Origin: Saururus chinensis
Taxonomy: Eukaryota > Streptophyta > Magnoliopsida > Piperales > Saururaceae
Direction: 5' to 3'
Length of the DNA: 64,000 nucleotides
Assembly (NCBI GenBank): GCA_035235625.1
Contig: CP141143.1
Location: 32,535,178-32,599,177, forward strand
The translations under genes and the position numbers were made by a program. Below, in pieces: positions 32,397 to 45,100 of this stretch. Position 1 is the first letter of the stretch. The number at the start of each line of letters is the position of its first letter. The notes beneath the pieces are model-generated. The model did no database searches, was not told the DNA's origin, and saw nothing but the letters and a program-made list of their open reading frames with translations.

Positions 32397-32739
32397 AATT
32401 TCCTCCTTAGCTTCCCCTTCAATTTCAGCTTCCGTGACCTCTTGATTAGTGATCAGAGCAGTGGTAGAGCTAAATTTCCTTAGTGGGCAGCCACTTGATG
32501 TGTGTCTTGATTGCCTACATTCATAGCAAATAATAGGATTGGAACTTGAGGCTTGGGCTGGCCCTGATTTTTAAGTTGGGGAAGTAGCTTTGTAGGGGCC
32601 ACGGGACGCTTCATTCTTACCAATTTTCTGAGAGGGGTCTTCAATTGCTACTTGCTTTTGTTTGTAGTTCGACCCTCCTTCATGGGTGTTTCTTGAGAGA
32701 ACCCCCCACTTCTCTCAGCAAGACTCTCATGCCTAACGG

Positions 32740-33901
32740 CAATTTGAGTAGCTTCTGAAAGTGAGTTAAAGGAGTGGCTGGCCAGTTTTTCCTTTTAACC
32801 CACTTGTGAAGCGGGTGATTTTTTGAGCTTCCGACTCAATGATATTGTTCCTTGCCGACAACCTTTGGAAGTTTTCCAAATACTTCAAAACAGTCCCATT
32901 TCCTTGCCGGTATTCTTGATATTGTTTGAACAACATTTGTTCATAATTGATGGGTAGAAATTGGTTCCTCAAGAGTTGTTTCATGTGTGGCCAGGAATGA
33001 AGTGGGTGTTTTCCAAGCTTTGCAGCTGATTCCACCATGCGGCAGCCCCCTTTTTGAGTTGACACGAAACTAGCTTCACCTTGATTTCATCGGGCACCTC
33101 CATTACCTCAAAATAATTTTCAACTTCAAACATCCAATCCAAGAAGTCCTCCACACTCATCTGTCCATTGAAAACAAGGAGTTCGAGCTTCGGTTTGAAC
33201 TGGTAAGGGAGTCGCTGAGGTCCTCTGTATAATCCTCATGCTGGAACAGGGGCGGAGCTACATGTCGCGGAGGGTTTAGGTGATAGCCGGCCGCAACTAG
33301 AGGATAAAAAGGAACAGGTCGGCCTCCCTGGTGGATCCTTCTAGGCTGGCAGAAATTGTCCAGTGGTCGTCTGCCGGGAAAAGGAAAGTTGTCCCTGCCG
33401 CCGTTCAGCTCCGGTAGTCTTGGAAACCCATCCCGTCCGCCATTCTGTTCCAGTCGTCCTGGAAACCCATGGACTGGTTGTTCCAAAGGTCGTCATTTTA
33501 GAAACGAAAGCCCATTTTTGCTGCCGTTCTGTTCTGGTCGTCCTGGGAATCCAGGGACCGGTTGTCCAATATTTGTTGGAGGTTGTCGCCGGCGGTAGAC
33601 TAGCATGGGCGACCTTGGAGGTGGGGGCCACCCACTCTCACCGGCGGAGCCTCCCATTTGTCTGGTGGTCGTCTCAAGGTCTGGCGGAAATCGCCTTGTC
33701 TCCTGCGGCAGGTTGCACCTGTGGGTCGGCTCAAGCTCCAGCTACCGGTGGTGGTGGTGAAATGAGCAGCATAAGATGCTGCATCTGTTGGAGAAGTTGC
33801 TGCAGTTGGACTTGGGATTGTTGCTGCGTCTGATTTTGCTACTGAAGGAGTTCCACGATGGATTGCTGAGAAGAGGGATCAGTGGGAGGTGGAGCAGCCA
33901 T
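32740..33901 (-). pseudogene. Family G gag, copy 1
   Basis: The frame starts MAAPPPTD at 33901, like copy 2 at 54126, and reaches an in-frame TAG after VELLQ. Later fragments carry [19 protein letters not shown] and RQGNGTV, typical Ty3 gag phrases. Several frameshifts join the pieces. A proline- and arginine-rich variable part lies at 33157-33630. Confidence 0.7.
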
Positions 33902-33938
33902 GGAAGACTCTGCGATTTCCCACATACAGTGCCAAATA

Positions 33939-34424
33939 TGATGCAGCAGGGACACAACAAATCTCAACAGAAAACTCACTCAGAGACTATTGATATCAGG
34001 AAAAACAGTAACACACAGGAAGAATGGAAGAACAGGAGATTTTCTATTCAGATTTCTGGAGTACAGGAATAAAACTTGAATCCACAAGCTGATTGTTACA
34101 AAATGGAAAGAAAATTACAGGTTGAATCCACAACCCAGCTCAAATCCATGAGCATACAGAGAAAGAAAATTTCTGGATTAACAAGCTTCTTCAAATTCGA
34201 ATCCCCTTCCTCTTCTTTTCCTCCACCTCTTATCCCTGCTGGAATAACCACCTCTGACATTCTAACAAACTGTGCTACCAAAAGACTGTTTTATCCCTCC
34301 CAATTACACTAGCAGGAAGTTAACTATGTGCTGGGACCATTCTGCCCCTTTCGACCTTCTAGATTATTCTTTGCAGTGTTAACTGTACACAGCAGTTAAT
34401 GGGCTGAATTACCCCTCTACAGTA
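33939..34424 (-). repeat. 5' LTR of family G, copy 1
   Basis: The plus strand begins TGATGCAGCAGGG and runs to CCCCTCTACA, matching the LTRs at 49295-49819 and 62647-63140. GAATCCACAAGC and AAATCCATGAGC are shared landmarks. Confidence 0.7.
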
Positions 34425-35980
34425 CTTGCTCTCATATGAAAAGCCAACACGTGATCTACCTGTCAAATCAGATACTCAATACAAGCATTCTGATATTAAG
34501 ATTGCTCTCATATTTGCACAAATCAAATAATACATTAATTAGACAATTTATAATATCCATGGTCTACTTCAGTGCAGAGTTGGCAATCTCGTTTTCAAAT
34601 GGAAATGGGGAACTGGAGTTTGTTTTAGAAACAGGAGGTGTTTAAAATTATTTATGGAACGTGGTTCCGTGTTATAATTAAAATAAATAGTACTGAACTG
34701 TGTTGATTTAATATAAAACGATAAATCAAAACAATATTAATGATTAACATTGTAAATCCTAATGTAATTAACCAAGATATTATTAAAAAATGTCCCAGGG
34801 CCAATTTTGGTGAAAACCTGTTCAAAACAACAAAACTTCAATGTCAAAATTGGGTTCCTTAGGCCCAATACTTAAAGTTCCAGTGTAGCGGTTGACTGCC
34901 TCTGCATATTGGTCGATCTGACAGCAATGTGGGTTCAATGATGTTATGTGGTGGCCAATTTTAATTTGAAAAAGCAATTTCATATGGCCCTTATAATAGC
35001 TTTTGAGAACCAAAGTAATTCTGTCTGCAAAATTTCATTAATATGTCGTTAATTTGAAAAATTAAACTATAATTTCTTGATTTTCTGAAACTTGCTAACC
35101 ATGACAATTCTTCACAAAATAAGCATGTATATGAAATTTGTTCCATAGTAAATAGAACTACAATAGAGTAAAATGATATTTTCTAATAGAATTACAGGAG
35201 AATATAATGATATTATGCAACTCATTATATGATGACATTTATATCATGTACCAGTATATATGTTTTGAGAAATAACATGATTTAACGAAAAATGCATGAC
35301 ATATCAAAAGTCTAATTGAGACATAGAAGCAAGCTGAAAGCATGTATAAAAGATGGAGTTTTAAATCATGAAAAGCAATAAACGATTAGTCATAAATTAT
35401 AATGAAAATCCTATTCATGCTTTCTACTTGCATCCATGAAGGTTTGCTTTTTTGGAATTACCAAATCTTTAAATGGATCAATGTCAATCTCTTTTTTCCA
35501 GTCCCAAAAGCCTATTCAGCTCTTTTCCACCTCCTTTATTGGATTTGGAGATGTAAAGGAGGTTGTTGGGGAGCTTAAAGGGATAAAAATAGGAAATACA
35601 GACTTAATTTAAGTCTGTTAGGTACAACTAGACGATGTAAAGAACTGGCTGACCAGCTAATGCAGCCATCCTATTCCCGTTGATTGGCCTAATGCCAGTC
35701 TGATTGGAATTGGGTATTTCCTTAGCTCCCAAGTAGTATGAGGGCCTCAAACATGATCTAAGTGTCCCAATAACGTGGCTAACATTGTATTGAATCAGTT
35801 GGATAATTTAAAATTGTTAGAGAATGCCAATGCCTAATTTACACAAACCCACATTTAAAGAAATCGGATTAAGTGAAAAGGACGTTACCATTATCATCTC
35901 CTATTTACATGGTTCACAATGAGGTCATATCTCCTTACTGCTATTTCATTGTAATGAAGACAGATTTTAGGTGCAGAGAG

Positions 35981-36167
35981 ATGGTTTTGCTGCCATTTAG
36001 AAATGTTGGCTTAGATCGTCCTGCTGTATTGCAACTGCAGAAGTGGGAATTGGCTCAGTTTCAGGTGAACCTTTCAGAATACTCTGAAGTTTTTATCTCC
36101 CCAACAAGGGAGATACTGCTGCTGTTTTCTCATCAATCCCAAGCCCTGTTGTTTCCCTTAAATGCTG
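35981..36167 (+). CDS. SPG11-like: Spatacsin-like exon 1
   Basis: Starts at ATG 35981 ([19 protein letters not shown]). Donor AATGCTG|GTGACT, phase 1. An in-frame ATG further upstream (35873) exists, but homology and the acceptor at 35970 favour the later start. Confidence 0.75.
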
Positions 36168-39100
36168 GTGACTATTCTCTGACCTTTTTCCTTATCACAT
36201 CATTGATAGTTGCATTGCCTTTGCCCTTATTTTCCTTTTAAACAGGCAGTTTTCTCAACTCCCATTTTGAAAATTCGGAGCCAAGAAGGTTTGAATCACT
36301 ATTTAATACTCCATCCACGTCAGAACCTAATAGTGTGTTTTCCATTGGAAGTAAATATTGGACATCTAATAAACATGGATTTGTTTCTGATGCAAAGTCG
36401 CTGGCATGGGCACATTGTGGTGATGCATACCGTCAGCATGAGAATGCTGTGTTTAAGGAGCTTCTTATGGTGTTGGGTAACTGTGGTCTTGTTGTTCATG
36501 GTTTTCGTTATTCTGATATACAATCTGGAAGGAACCGGACTACTTGTGAAGGAAAGACTGTCAAACAAGGTAGTTGGGTGGAATGGGGCCCTTCGGATGC
36601 TGCTGTAGCTGAGACTTGTACAGAGGCGCATACCAGTAGTAGTGTGGAAAGTGATGAGTATGTTCAAGATGGCAATGTGATCCCAAAGAAATGGCTGAAG
36701 ACATTCTTTACTCAGGTTGAAACTATTGAATCGGAGGGTGATTTTATGATTAAGTTCCCTCCAAGGTCCTCTTTTCCCACAGATGCGGAGATTGTTTCAT
36801 TTAAAATTTCTATGACAAATACGGTATTCTTGGATTTCCTATCTCGGGCTGTATCCACATCTTATGAGCAGGAAAATGAAAGTCTGGCTGAAGGGGCTAA
36901 ATCAGAAATGACAGGCATCAATTCTGAGGAGGCTATTAGGAAGCTTCCAGCTCTAAAGTGTTTCAAAGTGTTTTCCAGCTTGACTCATCGTCGGATTGGG
37001 ATTGTTATGACAGTGGACGATTCTGTTCCTTTTGATGGTCTTGAAGTGAATGTACAAACTATAAGCATGATTATAGTGGCAGTTGCTGTCGTACATTCAT
37101 GGGGAATTCAGTGGGCTTGTGCAGTGCAACTTCCAGATTGTTATAGAAGTTTTGGTTCAAAATTTGAATGGGCTGACTTCAAGTTCTCTGACAATTTTCT
37201 TGTCTGTCTTAGTAATTCAGGTGTTATCTTTTTCTGGGATGCAATCACTGGACGCTTTGTTGCTAATCTTGATGTTTTGTGGTATGTTGGATTGAAAATA
37301 AGACCATATCCGGTTGCCATGAAGGCAAATTCTTTTGTTGGGACTGATTCCGAACAGGGGAATGTTGATTTTTGTAGTGAACAAAGAATTTTTAAAAAGT
37401 TGTTGGTGTCTTTTAGATCGTCGCTTTTAGCTATTGTTGATCAATATGGAGTCAGCTATGTGATTTGTGCAGATGACTTTATTTCTGAAAAGTGTTACTC
37501 ATTTAATAAAATAACTCCTCATTTTCAACATTGTGGACTTGGGGTGTTATCTGGATGGGAGGTTGCAGGCTCTGAAATTGGATGCCAGAAAATATTAGCT
37601 GATATTTCAAATTATCAGGATCAGAACGTTTTGTCTGAAGCAAGTTTATGTTCAGTCCACAGAGATGATGTTAAGTTTAGGAAAATGAAGAAGAGGCATA
37701 TGCAGGATAAAGTAAGTGGGGTTTATTCTACTTTGATAGGTTTTACCAATCACTTGAGAGCGCCAAGTTTGCCTGTATCTTTAAACCCTCTGCGAAAAAT
37801 AATTGTTCCTAGAGACGGCTGTGATGGAGAACATTTGATTTGTTTTTCAATGTTAGGTGTGATTCAACTAGTTAAAACGTGGGTGGCAGAGAATCAAGCT
37901 GCTCTAAAAATTGTTCACACTCCCTTGCATCTGAGACCTGTTATTGCTGATGATTTGTGCTTGAATTCTCATTTGTGTTCTAGAGGCTCTGCTGGGCTTG
38001 ATGAGGAGCAAGTTTTTAGTGCTGAAGCAGTTGGTTGCTGTTTCCAAGGATGTCTCTATTTGGTGTCCCAAGATGGACTATTTGTTGTTCTTCCCTCTTT
38101 TGCTGTTTCCTCAGGGCAGTCACCACTTGAGTCTATTGGTTATTTGCAACCATGCATAACTATGGGCCAAAGAGTTGATTTGGAGAAGCATTTCAGATTT
38201 GTAGAACTTCAAGAGTCGCGTGAACCTTGGATGAAAGAGATGCTGGAGAGAGTTTTACTGTTTGAAGGCCCCACAGAGGCAGATCACTTGTGTTTACTAA
38301 ATGGTGAGAACAGTGAATTTACTTGTGATGATGTAGGCTTTCAGTTACTCCTATTTTGTAAACTGCTATATTCATTTGGGCATGGAGTTGATGTCTGCTT
38401 TGTGCACTTTCTTGACATTGTATGAAAGTCTCTATTAGGCTTTGCTATTATAGCAATCCTTGGATGTGTAAATTATTCTTCTTATAATTATTTTTTCCAT
38501 GTCATATATGATGAGCCGTTTATGGCAAAGCTGCACTATGCAGATTTAAATACTCCACAACCTAGTAGTTCAAATCATGATTCATACAATGCTCATGGTT
38601 CTGTCATCAACATTTGCATATCTTTTGGATTTGGTTGCAGTGATGTTGAATTTTTATTTAGAATTGGTAACCAACATGTATATGGACATTTTCGGAAGCA
38701 AAATTGTATTTGCATTGGTAATTTAAAATCTTATGATCGTCATTCCCATCCTCATCATTGTCCTTGTTGTTGTCATCATCGTTGTCGTCGTCCTCCTCAT
38801 GATTATCAGACCTTATCATGTATCATGTATGTGGTTGCCTACATGGATTCCGCTCTGCCATTCAACCATATTTTAGAGCATTTCCACATCCAAATTATAC
38901 ATTGCTAAGGTTTTTATGTAATTGATTGTTGATAATGAAAGAGATAACACAGATGTGGACGTCAGATAGGCAAGAATTTTTTTTAGAAGCAGAGGAAAAC
39001 TTAATGGTGTTCATATTTAAAAAATTATAGTAGATGTTTTCTTTTTCTAAATTCCATTGCGGAATTGTCATTTTCATCTTTACAGACATGGGGACCACAA

Positions 39101-42100
39101 CACTCTCTGTCTTGGGTCTGTATGAATATTATCACGTCTATATATTCCCACATCAACATTTTCAACATTGCAATACTGGTTATACCTTTGTGATCTATTG
39201 GCTGCCCATTTAATGTGACCGGCCCTCACTGCACTGCTGTATAGTTTGCCCCTTAATTTTCTTGGAACATGTCCGTTGCAGAGCACCTCTTAAGTTACCA
39301 TTTCATATCTCTATCTCTCACTCACTCGTGAACTATTTTACCAGATATTTGTGAAGCATTCGTTTTTTAGAAATCTCTTGGATGTCGTGTTAATTGCCTG
39401 TTGAGAGGCTGGCTCAACCTCTAGCAGTGTATTCCTTGTTGTTTCAGCCATGGACATTTCCCCCTTTTTCTCTTTCAAATTCTAGTTCTTGTGATTCTAT
39501 CAAATTCATCTACGACTTGCAAAGAGACAAGGGATCAAGGCCATACCCTGATACGAAACAATTAGAAGTATGAAGTCATCTTTTGCCTCACTGATAGGCG
39601 TCATGCCGTTCACTTTATGCATGTTCCTTGCAATTTATGTGTAACCTTTTTTGCTAGTTTCTTCTGTAACATGCATCACATGTTATGTAAAGGGTACTAT
39701 TGCAAGTGTTATATTGTTCAACCTAATTAATATATTCTGTTTTATGAATCAATATTTTAATGAAGATATTCTGTTTTATTTGTCAATCATAAGTGTCTTA
39801 TTAACCTTTCTGGAATATTATATTGAGCATTTCTGGAAGAATGCTATATGCAATCATCAAATAATTATGTTGGAAGGTTTTTGAGGGTTGTAAGACCTGA
39901 AAACAAAATTTTGACAAGGGAAATTAGGCCTTGAAAATGATAATTGTAAGAGAAAGCAACCATTCAAATATGAGGTGAAGAGGTCAATTCCACTGCTGAT
40001 AGAAACAGGACGTTTTACATTTTACAGGAGTTTTCAGTAGTTATATAATAATAGACAGTATTTTACAATTTGGTGATAGTTTATACAGAGACTTGTAATT
40101 GCAGCAGTATAAGAAGTTATTGCCATAATTAGAATAAAAGATTTTAAATGGCTAGTGAATAGAATGGTGTGATTGGCTTAATTATTGGCTTTGTTTTCAT
40201 TATCCTTCTCTCCCCACTTCTCTCTTTTCTCTTTCCGCTGTTACCTTGATACTACACTCCTTATTCTTATACCGATATGGTGTCAGAGATTCATTGGTCT
40301 GTTTGAGCTACAAATCAGAAATTGAACTATATTTGTAGTTTGTATTTTGTTTTTGGTACATGATGCTTGATATAGAGAAAAGGGAGAACTCTCTATATTG
40401 CATTAATGAAGAATATGATTATAATTAAGGTTTAACCAGCTTCTAATAGGTTTGGTGCTGCCAACTGAAACAAAAGACAATAATGACTTCACCTAAGTGA
40501 AGGGCTGACCAATAATACAATAAGAGTACACGGGAAAGAGTAAACTAGCCCTTAATAAAAATACAGAACTAAGACTTGAGCAAACACATAAACAGAAGCA
40601 ATACTGTAACAATGCTTTCAGTCACCAAGCATGGTAGAGGGAAACCTGATATCATTAGCTGAGAACTATGCATAACCTACCCCATGAGATTCTGATCACA
40701 GCATGGTTCACAAAATCTTTTATGGGAGACATATCGCTGACCTAAAGATAAGATATATCGTTGGAGATATTGGAAAAAAAGTATGGGAGACCCAAAAATG
40801 TTTTTACAGTATCTTGTTAATTTAAGCTTATATTAACGTCTAAAAGCCCTGATATTAATCTACAACAATCATAACACCATGGGAATACACTATACTAACA
40901 TAAATTACATTTACCAAGTGGAAAACATGATCAATAATCTCAGATATTACCAAATATCTCAGATATATCACCAATATTTGAGATATATCTCAGATTTGAC
41001 AGATATATATGAGATATAATCTTCCCCCAATCTCACAGGTCAAATGATAGAAACAGATATGTCTGATATCTCTGAGATATATCTCAGATGTTGCGAACCA
41101 TGGATCACAGCATCCTCAATCACAAACCTGTATATATTTGACACCTTAGTCACTTTCTGTGTTACATAATGGATTGGGAAATGTAAGTATCATGCTGCCT
41201 TTCTATTAAGGGTATTTATTTTGACTATTGTCTTAAAATAAAGGCACAGTGTATCAACAAGTGCATTTTGGTAATAGCATATAATATTGGATAGTAATTT
41301 GGGTTCAACCGTGTTCTATATTTTCCATTAAGGGCTATATCTTATCTTCAACTTAAAGTTGTAAACTTAGGTTGTTTCATATTTTTAGCATGTACCTGTG
41401 GACAAAAAATGATGTTTCGAGAAAATAGAGATTTGCTGTGTTATGTAAGTCACCATGACGACAAATACATGCAGATTGTTTAATATTTTTTTTAAATTAT
41501 CATCTGATGTAGCTTCATAACTATAAAAAGTTGTAAGATTCAATGCCCATCATTACCGTAATTAACAATTTTCTTTTTTTTTTCTGTTATTGATTAGTGA
41601 TATATCTCAAGTAGAGTATACCATTATCAATGTTTTGAATGTTTATTTTTAAATTACCATCTGTTATAGGGTCATAACTATAAAAACTTGTAAGAGTCAA
41701 TGCCCATCATTGCCATAATTAACAGTGTTCCTTTTTTCTGTTATGGATTAGTAATATTTCTCATAGTAGGGTATACCATTATCATTTTTTTGCACTTCCA
41801 CTCTACTTGATAGAATTAGGGCATGTTTGAGAGGAATAACTCTGTATTGAATAATGACAAAGCAGTATACAGATAAAAGAGTCTGACCAATCTCTAAATT
41901 GGCTTAGGGCTGCTAATAAGAACAAAAGACTCAATTGCCTTTCACCTTTGGGAAAAAAGTAATGAGCGAGGTTTAGAAGGGGTTCAAGATATTGGGAATA
42001 TCTGTGATATTTTTCCGTTATCTCATATATTTCATATATATCGGAGATATGTTTTTTCCCAATGTACTGATATGCCTCAAATATGAGATATTGCAAACCA

Positions 42101-45100
42101 TGCATAATTTGACTGTCACAAACAGCTTGGCCAGATGGTCTCATACTTGTTTTGCATTCTTAAATTCATCCAATTGCATCCCAATATTTGATTCAACTAA
42201 ATTGTTTATCCACGTGACAATTCTCGAAGTATCGGCCTCCCATTTGTCCATTCGTTTTTCAAAAGAAAGTTGGTCATAACATAACTCCAAGAGGAGTAGT
42301 TAGTCCCATTCAGCCTGGTGCTGATAGCTTGAGGTTCATATTTGTCAAACTTTGCGAAACAAGAAATGTACAAAACCGGTGACAACCCAAAGTGAACAGG
42401 CAGGCAGACAATAGCCCTGAAACAGCCTTCTTGATGGGGTGCAACAATTTTTAGGGATCAGAAGCATTTACAGGGTCCTGCACAAATTCTTACCAGAGTG
42501 CGCAGATAAGGAGGTCCCAGACATATTAAGGCAGAATCTGGGAACCTGATAGCAACTGAGACAAGATGAAATAAACTTGAAGCAGTAGATGCAGAAAGTA
42601 GACTTTCAGCTTGCACAAATTCTTTGCGCGGACATAGGCAACAAGGCATTGGCAGAGTTCCCCCTGTGAAACTGACAAAGACACTTGCAGACAGATGTGG
42701 AGGAGTGCAGACAGATGTCGATATGCAGAGAAAAATTGATCAGAGAACCGGAGCTTGGGTTACCATGATAGAATTGGGGCTTGTTTGAGAGGAACTCTTT
42801 GTATGGGATATTGACAAAATGGAATATAGAGAAAGAGTCAACCAGCCTCTAAATAGGCTTAGGGCCACTAATAAGAACAAAAGACTCAATTGCCTTGCAC
42901 TTAAGTGAGGGCAGATCAGTTACAAAATAAGATTAAACATGATTACTAAACTACCGCTATACACAAGACTATCCTACTAATGACTAGACCAAATACATGC
43001 ATACAAGCAAATACTCCTCTGAAAGGACTGTCCTAAACTATTATTTTTAATAGGTAATGCACTTCCAAGTTGTTTTATACAAGTGACTTGCATCACCTTA
43101 TCTGTGCCATTAGTTGTGTTTGATCTGGATCCTAAATGTAACTAAGTTTTTTTTTTCTGATTCTTCATGCATTTGTCTTAGAAATCTCTTTGGCGTTGGT
43201 CATATAATACATGTCACTTGTTATTTTTTTCAAGAAACTCTTGGACATATACATCCTATCTCCTGTTTTTGTTGTAAATCAGTTTAACTGTTACTGTTAT
43301 TATTTGTTCGTAAGTTGTGTTAAAATCATTATCTTGGATATCAATCTGTATGATTGTGTTAGCCAGATTTGATCCACAATTTTATGTTAAATGTTTATTT
43401 TGATGGTCTCCTATTGCTCACAATGTTTCTATTATGGAGTATGCATGATAAACTTTTGACATTTTTTAGTATAAAATGTGTTTTTTTCCCATTTTGGCTT
43501 TATTTAATACTCATTAGCTTGTGGACATGTAAAACCATGGTAGGTTGGGAGTTGACAGATGTTCGTATGCATCGCTTGCAGTTGGCATTGCACTTCTTGA
43601 AAATGGAAGAGATAGAGCAGTGAGATTTCTCTCATCTTTTTTTTTACTTGTCATATTAACATTTCCCATGTGTCATTGTAATTGTTTTTTATTATCGAGT
43701 TCTGTGTAATTCATTTATTAATAATAGTTGAGTTGTACTGGGATGTGATGAAAAATGACAAAAAAGTATGAAAATCACTAATGACATTTTCAGTTATTGT
43801 AATTTTTCATGTAGGGTTCAGGAGGGCAGACTTATAACTTGAGTCATTCAAATGGGTGATGCATAACATTTTTAAATCCATTTATTTCAGATGGCGAACA
43901 AGGTTAGCAATCAAGAATCTCAGTCTTGTCTCGATTGGACAAATACTGGAGAGATTAGAGAGATCTGGCTGAGATTAGGGAAAAGATCTAGGTGATGAGA
44001 AAAAATGACTTTCACATGTAATTTAAAAATGCATGTATCTTTTATGTACTAAAAATACTAATATTAATATAAAACAAACACTAAATCAGGAAGGGGTGGG
44101 AGGGTGATCTTGGTGGCCTTTGGGAGATGAGAACAAATATATACTGCAAAAAGTTGATCTAGGCGAGATCTTGGGAAAATGCCAAGAAACTGAGGCAGAG
44201 GTCACATTTCTTTTGTTCTGATTCTTTGGTTTTGGCCGACATGTTAGATCACTAGATTGCTAACCCTGTCGGCTAAGATGGATTCAGTTGAAAACCAACA
44301 GATTTGGGCAATAGGTTGTTCTACAGGCTTTGGTTTTATCTAAAGGGCTCAGATTAGGATTAGTGATATACTTTATTTTGTTTCGTTTTTTTGAATACTG
44401 GAACAGATATGAAAAAGGCTTGTGAGAAGTTCTATATTTGGGTGAAATATCCCTTTTGGACTTGCTGTGACTCATCTCGATGCATCAAATAGCAAATTGA
44501 GGGGGCAGGCTGACCTTTTTTCTGAAAGAAGCATAGCAAATACCTGACTGGTTAAGTTACCAAGTGGTGGTCTAAGAAATATTGTCAACAAATTAGTGGA
44601 GATAGTACCTAGTTTTTATCCATGTGCTTGTGTGTCAGATATCTATTAACTTGCATTTTGTCAGTACAAAATATTGTTATGATAACATGTGGTCTTTAAT
44701 TGGTGATGCAGATCTTTATGTATGCTTGTTGATGTGAATCTTGCTGAAGAGGGTGTGCTGAGGGTGGTGTTTGCTGCTGTTTATCAGCTTTGCTCCAAAG
44801 TGGGTAGTGATAATGGAGTTGCCTTGGCTTCAAAGTATTTTCTATCCGCCTATATTTTATAGTCCATGTTTTAATATGCGTTGATTTTTTCCAACTTATC
44901 CTGTGGCTTCCATTTTTCTTCGGGGTCAAGTAATTATTCCCATGCTTGGATTATTCCTGCAGACTTCTTGCCTTAGCTTCCTGTTTCGCAACCAAAATGG
45001 TTCGTCACTATGGATTGTTGGAGCATAATAACAACAAAATAATGTTTCCAGGAAGAAAAAATGTGAAATTATTTCCTCTAGAGTCCTTGTTGCCAAGAAG

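Larger units (their letters stand above)
30520..34424 (-). mobile_element. Truncated Ty3/gypsy element (family G, copy 1), antisense to the gene
   Basis: On the minus strand: 5' LTR (about 33939-34424), primer-site-like TGGCACTGTATGTGGGAA (33917-33934), gag from ATG at 33901, protease, RT and part of RNase H, ending abruptly near 30520 with no integrase and no 3' LTR. It belongs to the same family as 49295-54646 and 62647-63140. The gag zinc knuckle is intact (CYECRQSRHTSSGC). The protease active site is changed to NEGST from DGGST. Many stops and frameshifts make it inactive. Confidence 0.8.
28907..35970 (+). other. Presumed 5'UTR intron or intergenic region
   Basis: 7 kb between the leader-like block and the first coding exon. 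It contains a GAGCTC-rich retroposon-like element (29716-29921) and a truncated Ty3 element (30520-34424). Positions 28910-29700 and 34430-35970 are AT-rich without recognised features, apart from the acceptor TTTTAG at 35965-35970. Confidence 0.35.
38304..43543 (+). other. Intron 2 (5.2 kb) with copia LTR fragments
   Basis: GT-AG intron. It holds a plus-strand copia-like LTR (39889-40287) with primer site, minus-strand copia LTR fragments (40374-40611, 41809-41970, 42764-43035) and GATATATCTC-rich clusters (40930-41105, 41990-42100). The remaining stretches (38426-39880, 42110-42760, 43040-43540) show nothing recognisable; short frames such as 38522-38908 have no domain. Confidence 0.7.

Noticed and set aside
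33341..33833. Overlapping plus- and minus-strand frames in the gag variable region
   Set aside because: Only the minus-strand reading fits the order of the Ty3 element; the others are shadows of the GC-rich variable part.
36335..38425. 696-codon open frame taken as a gene with its own start
   Set aside because: It begins at GTG inside exon 2; homology and a correct acceptor extend the frame upstream, and the last 40 codons are intron beyond the GTGAGA donor at 38304.
38522..38908. 128-codon frame in intron 2
   Set aside because: His- and Cys-rich translation comes from a TCATC/GTTGT-rich simple stretch; no homology recognised and no splice signals joining it to neighbours.
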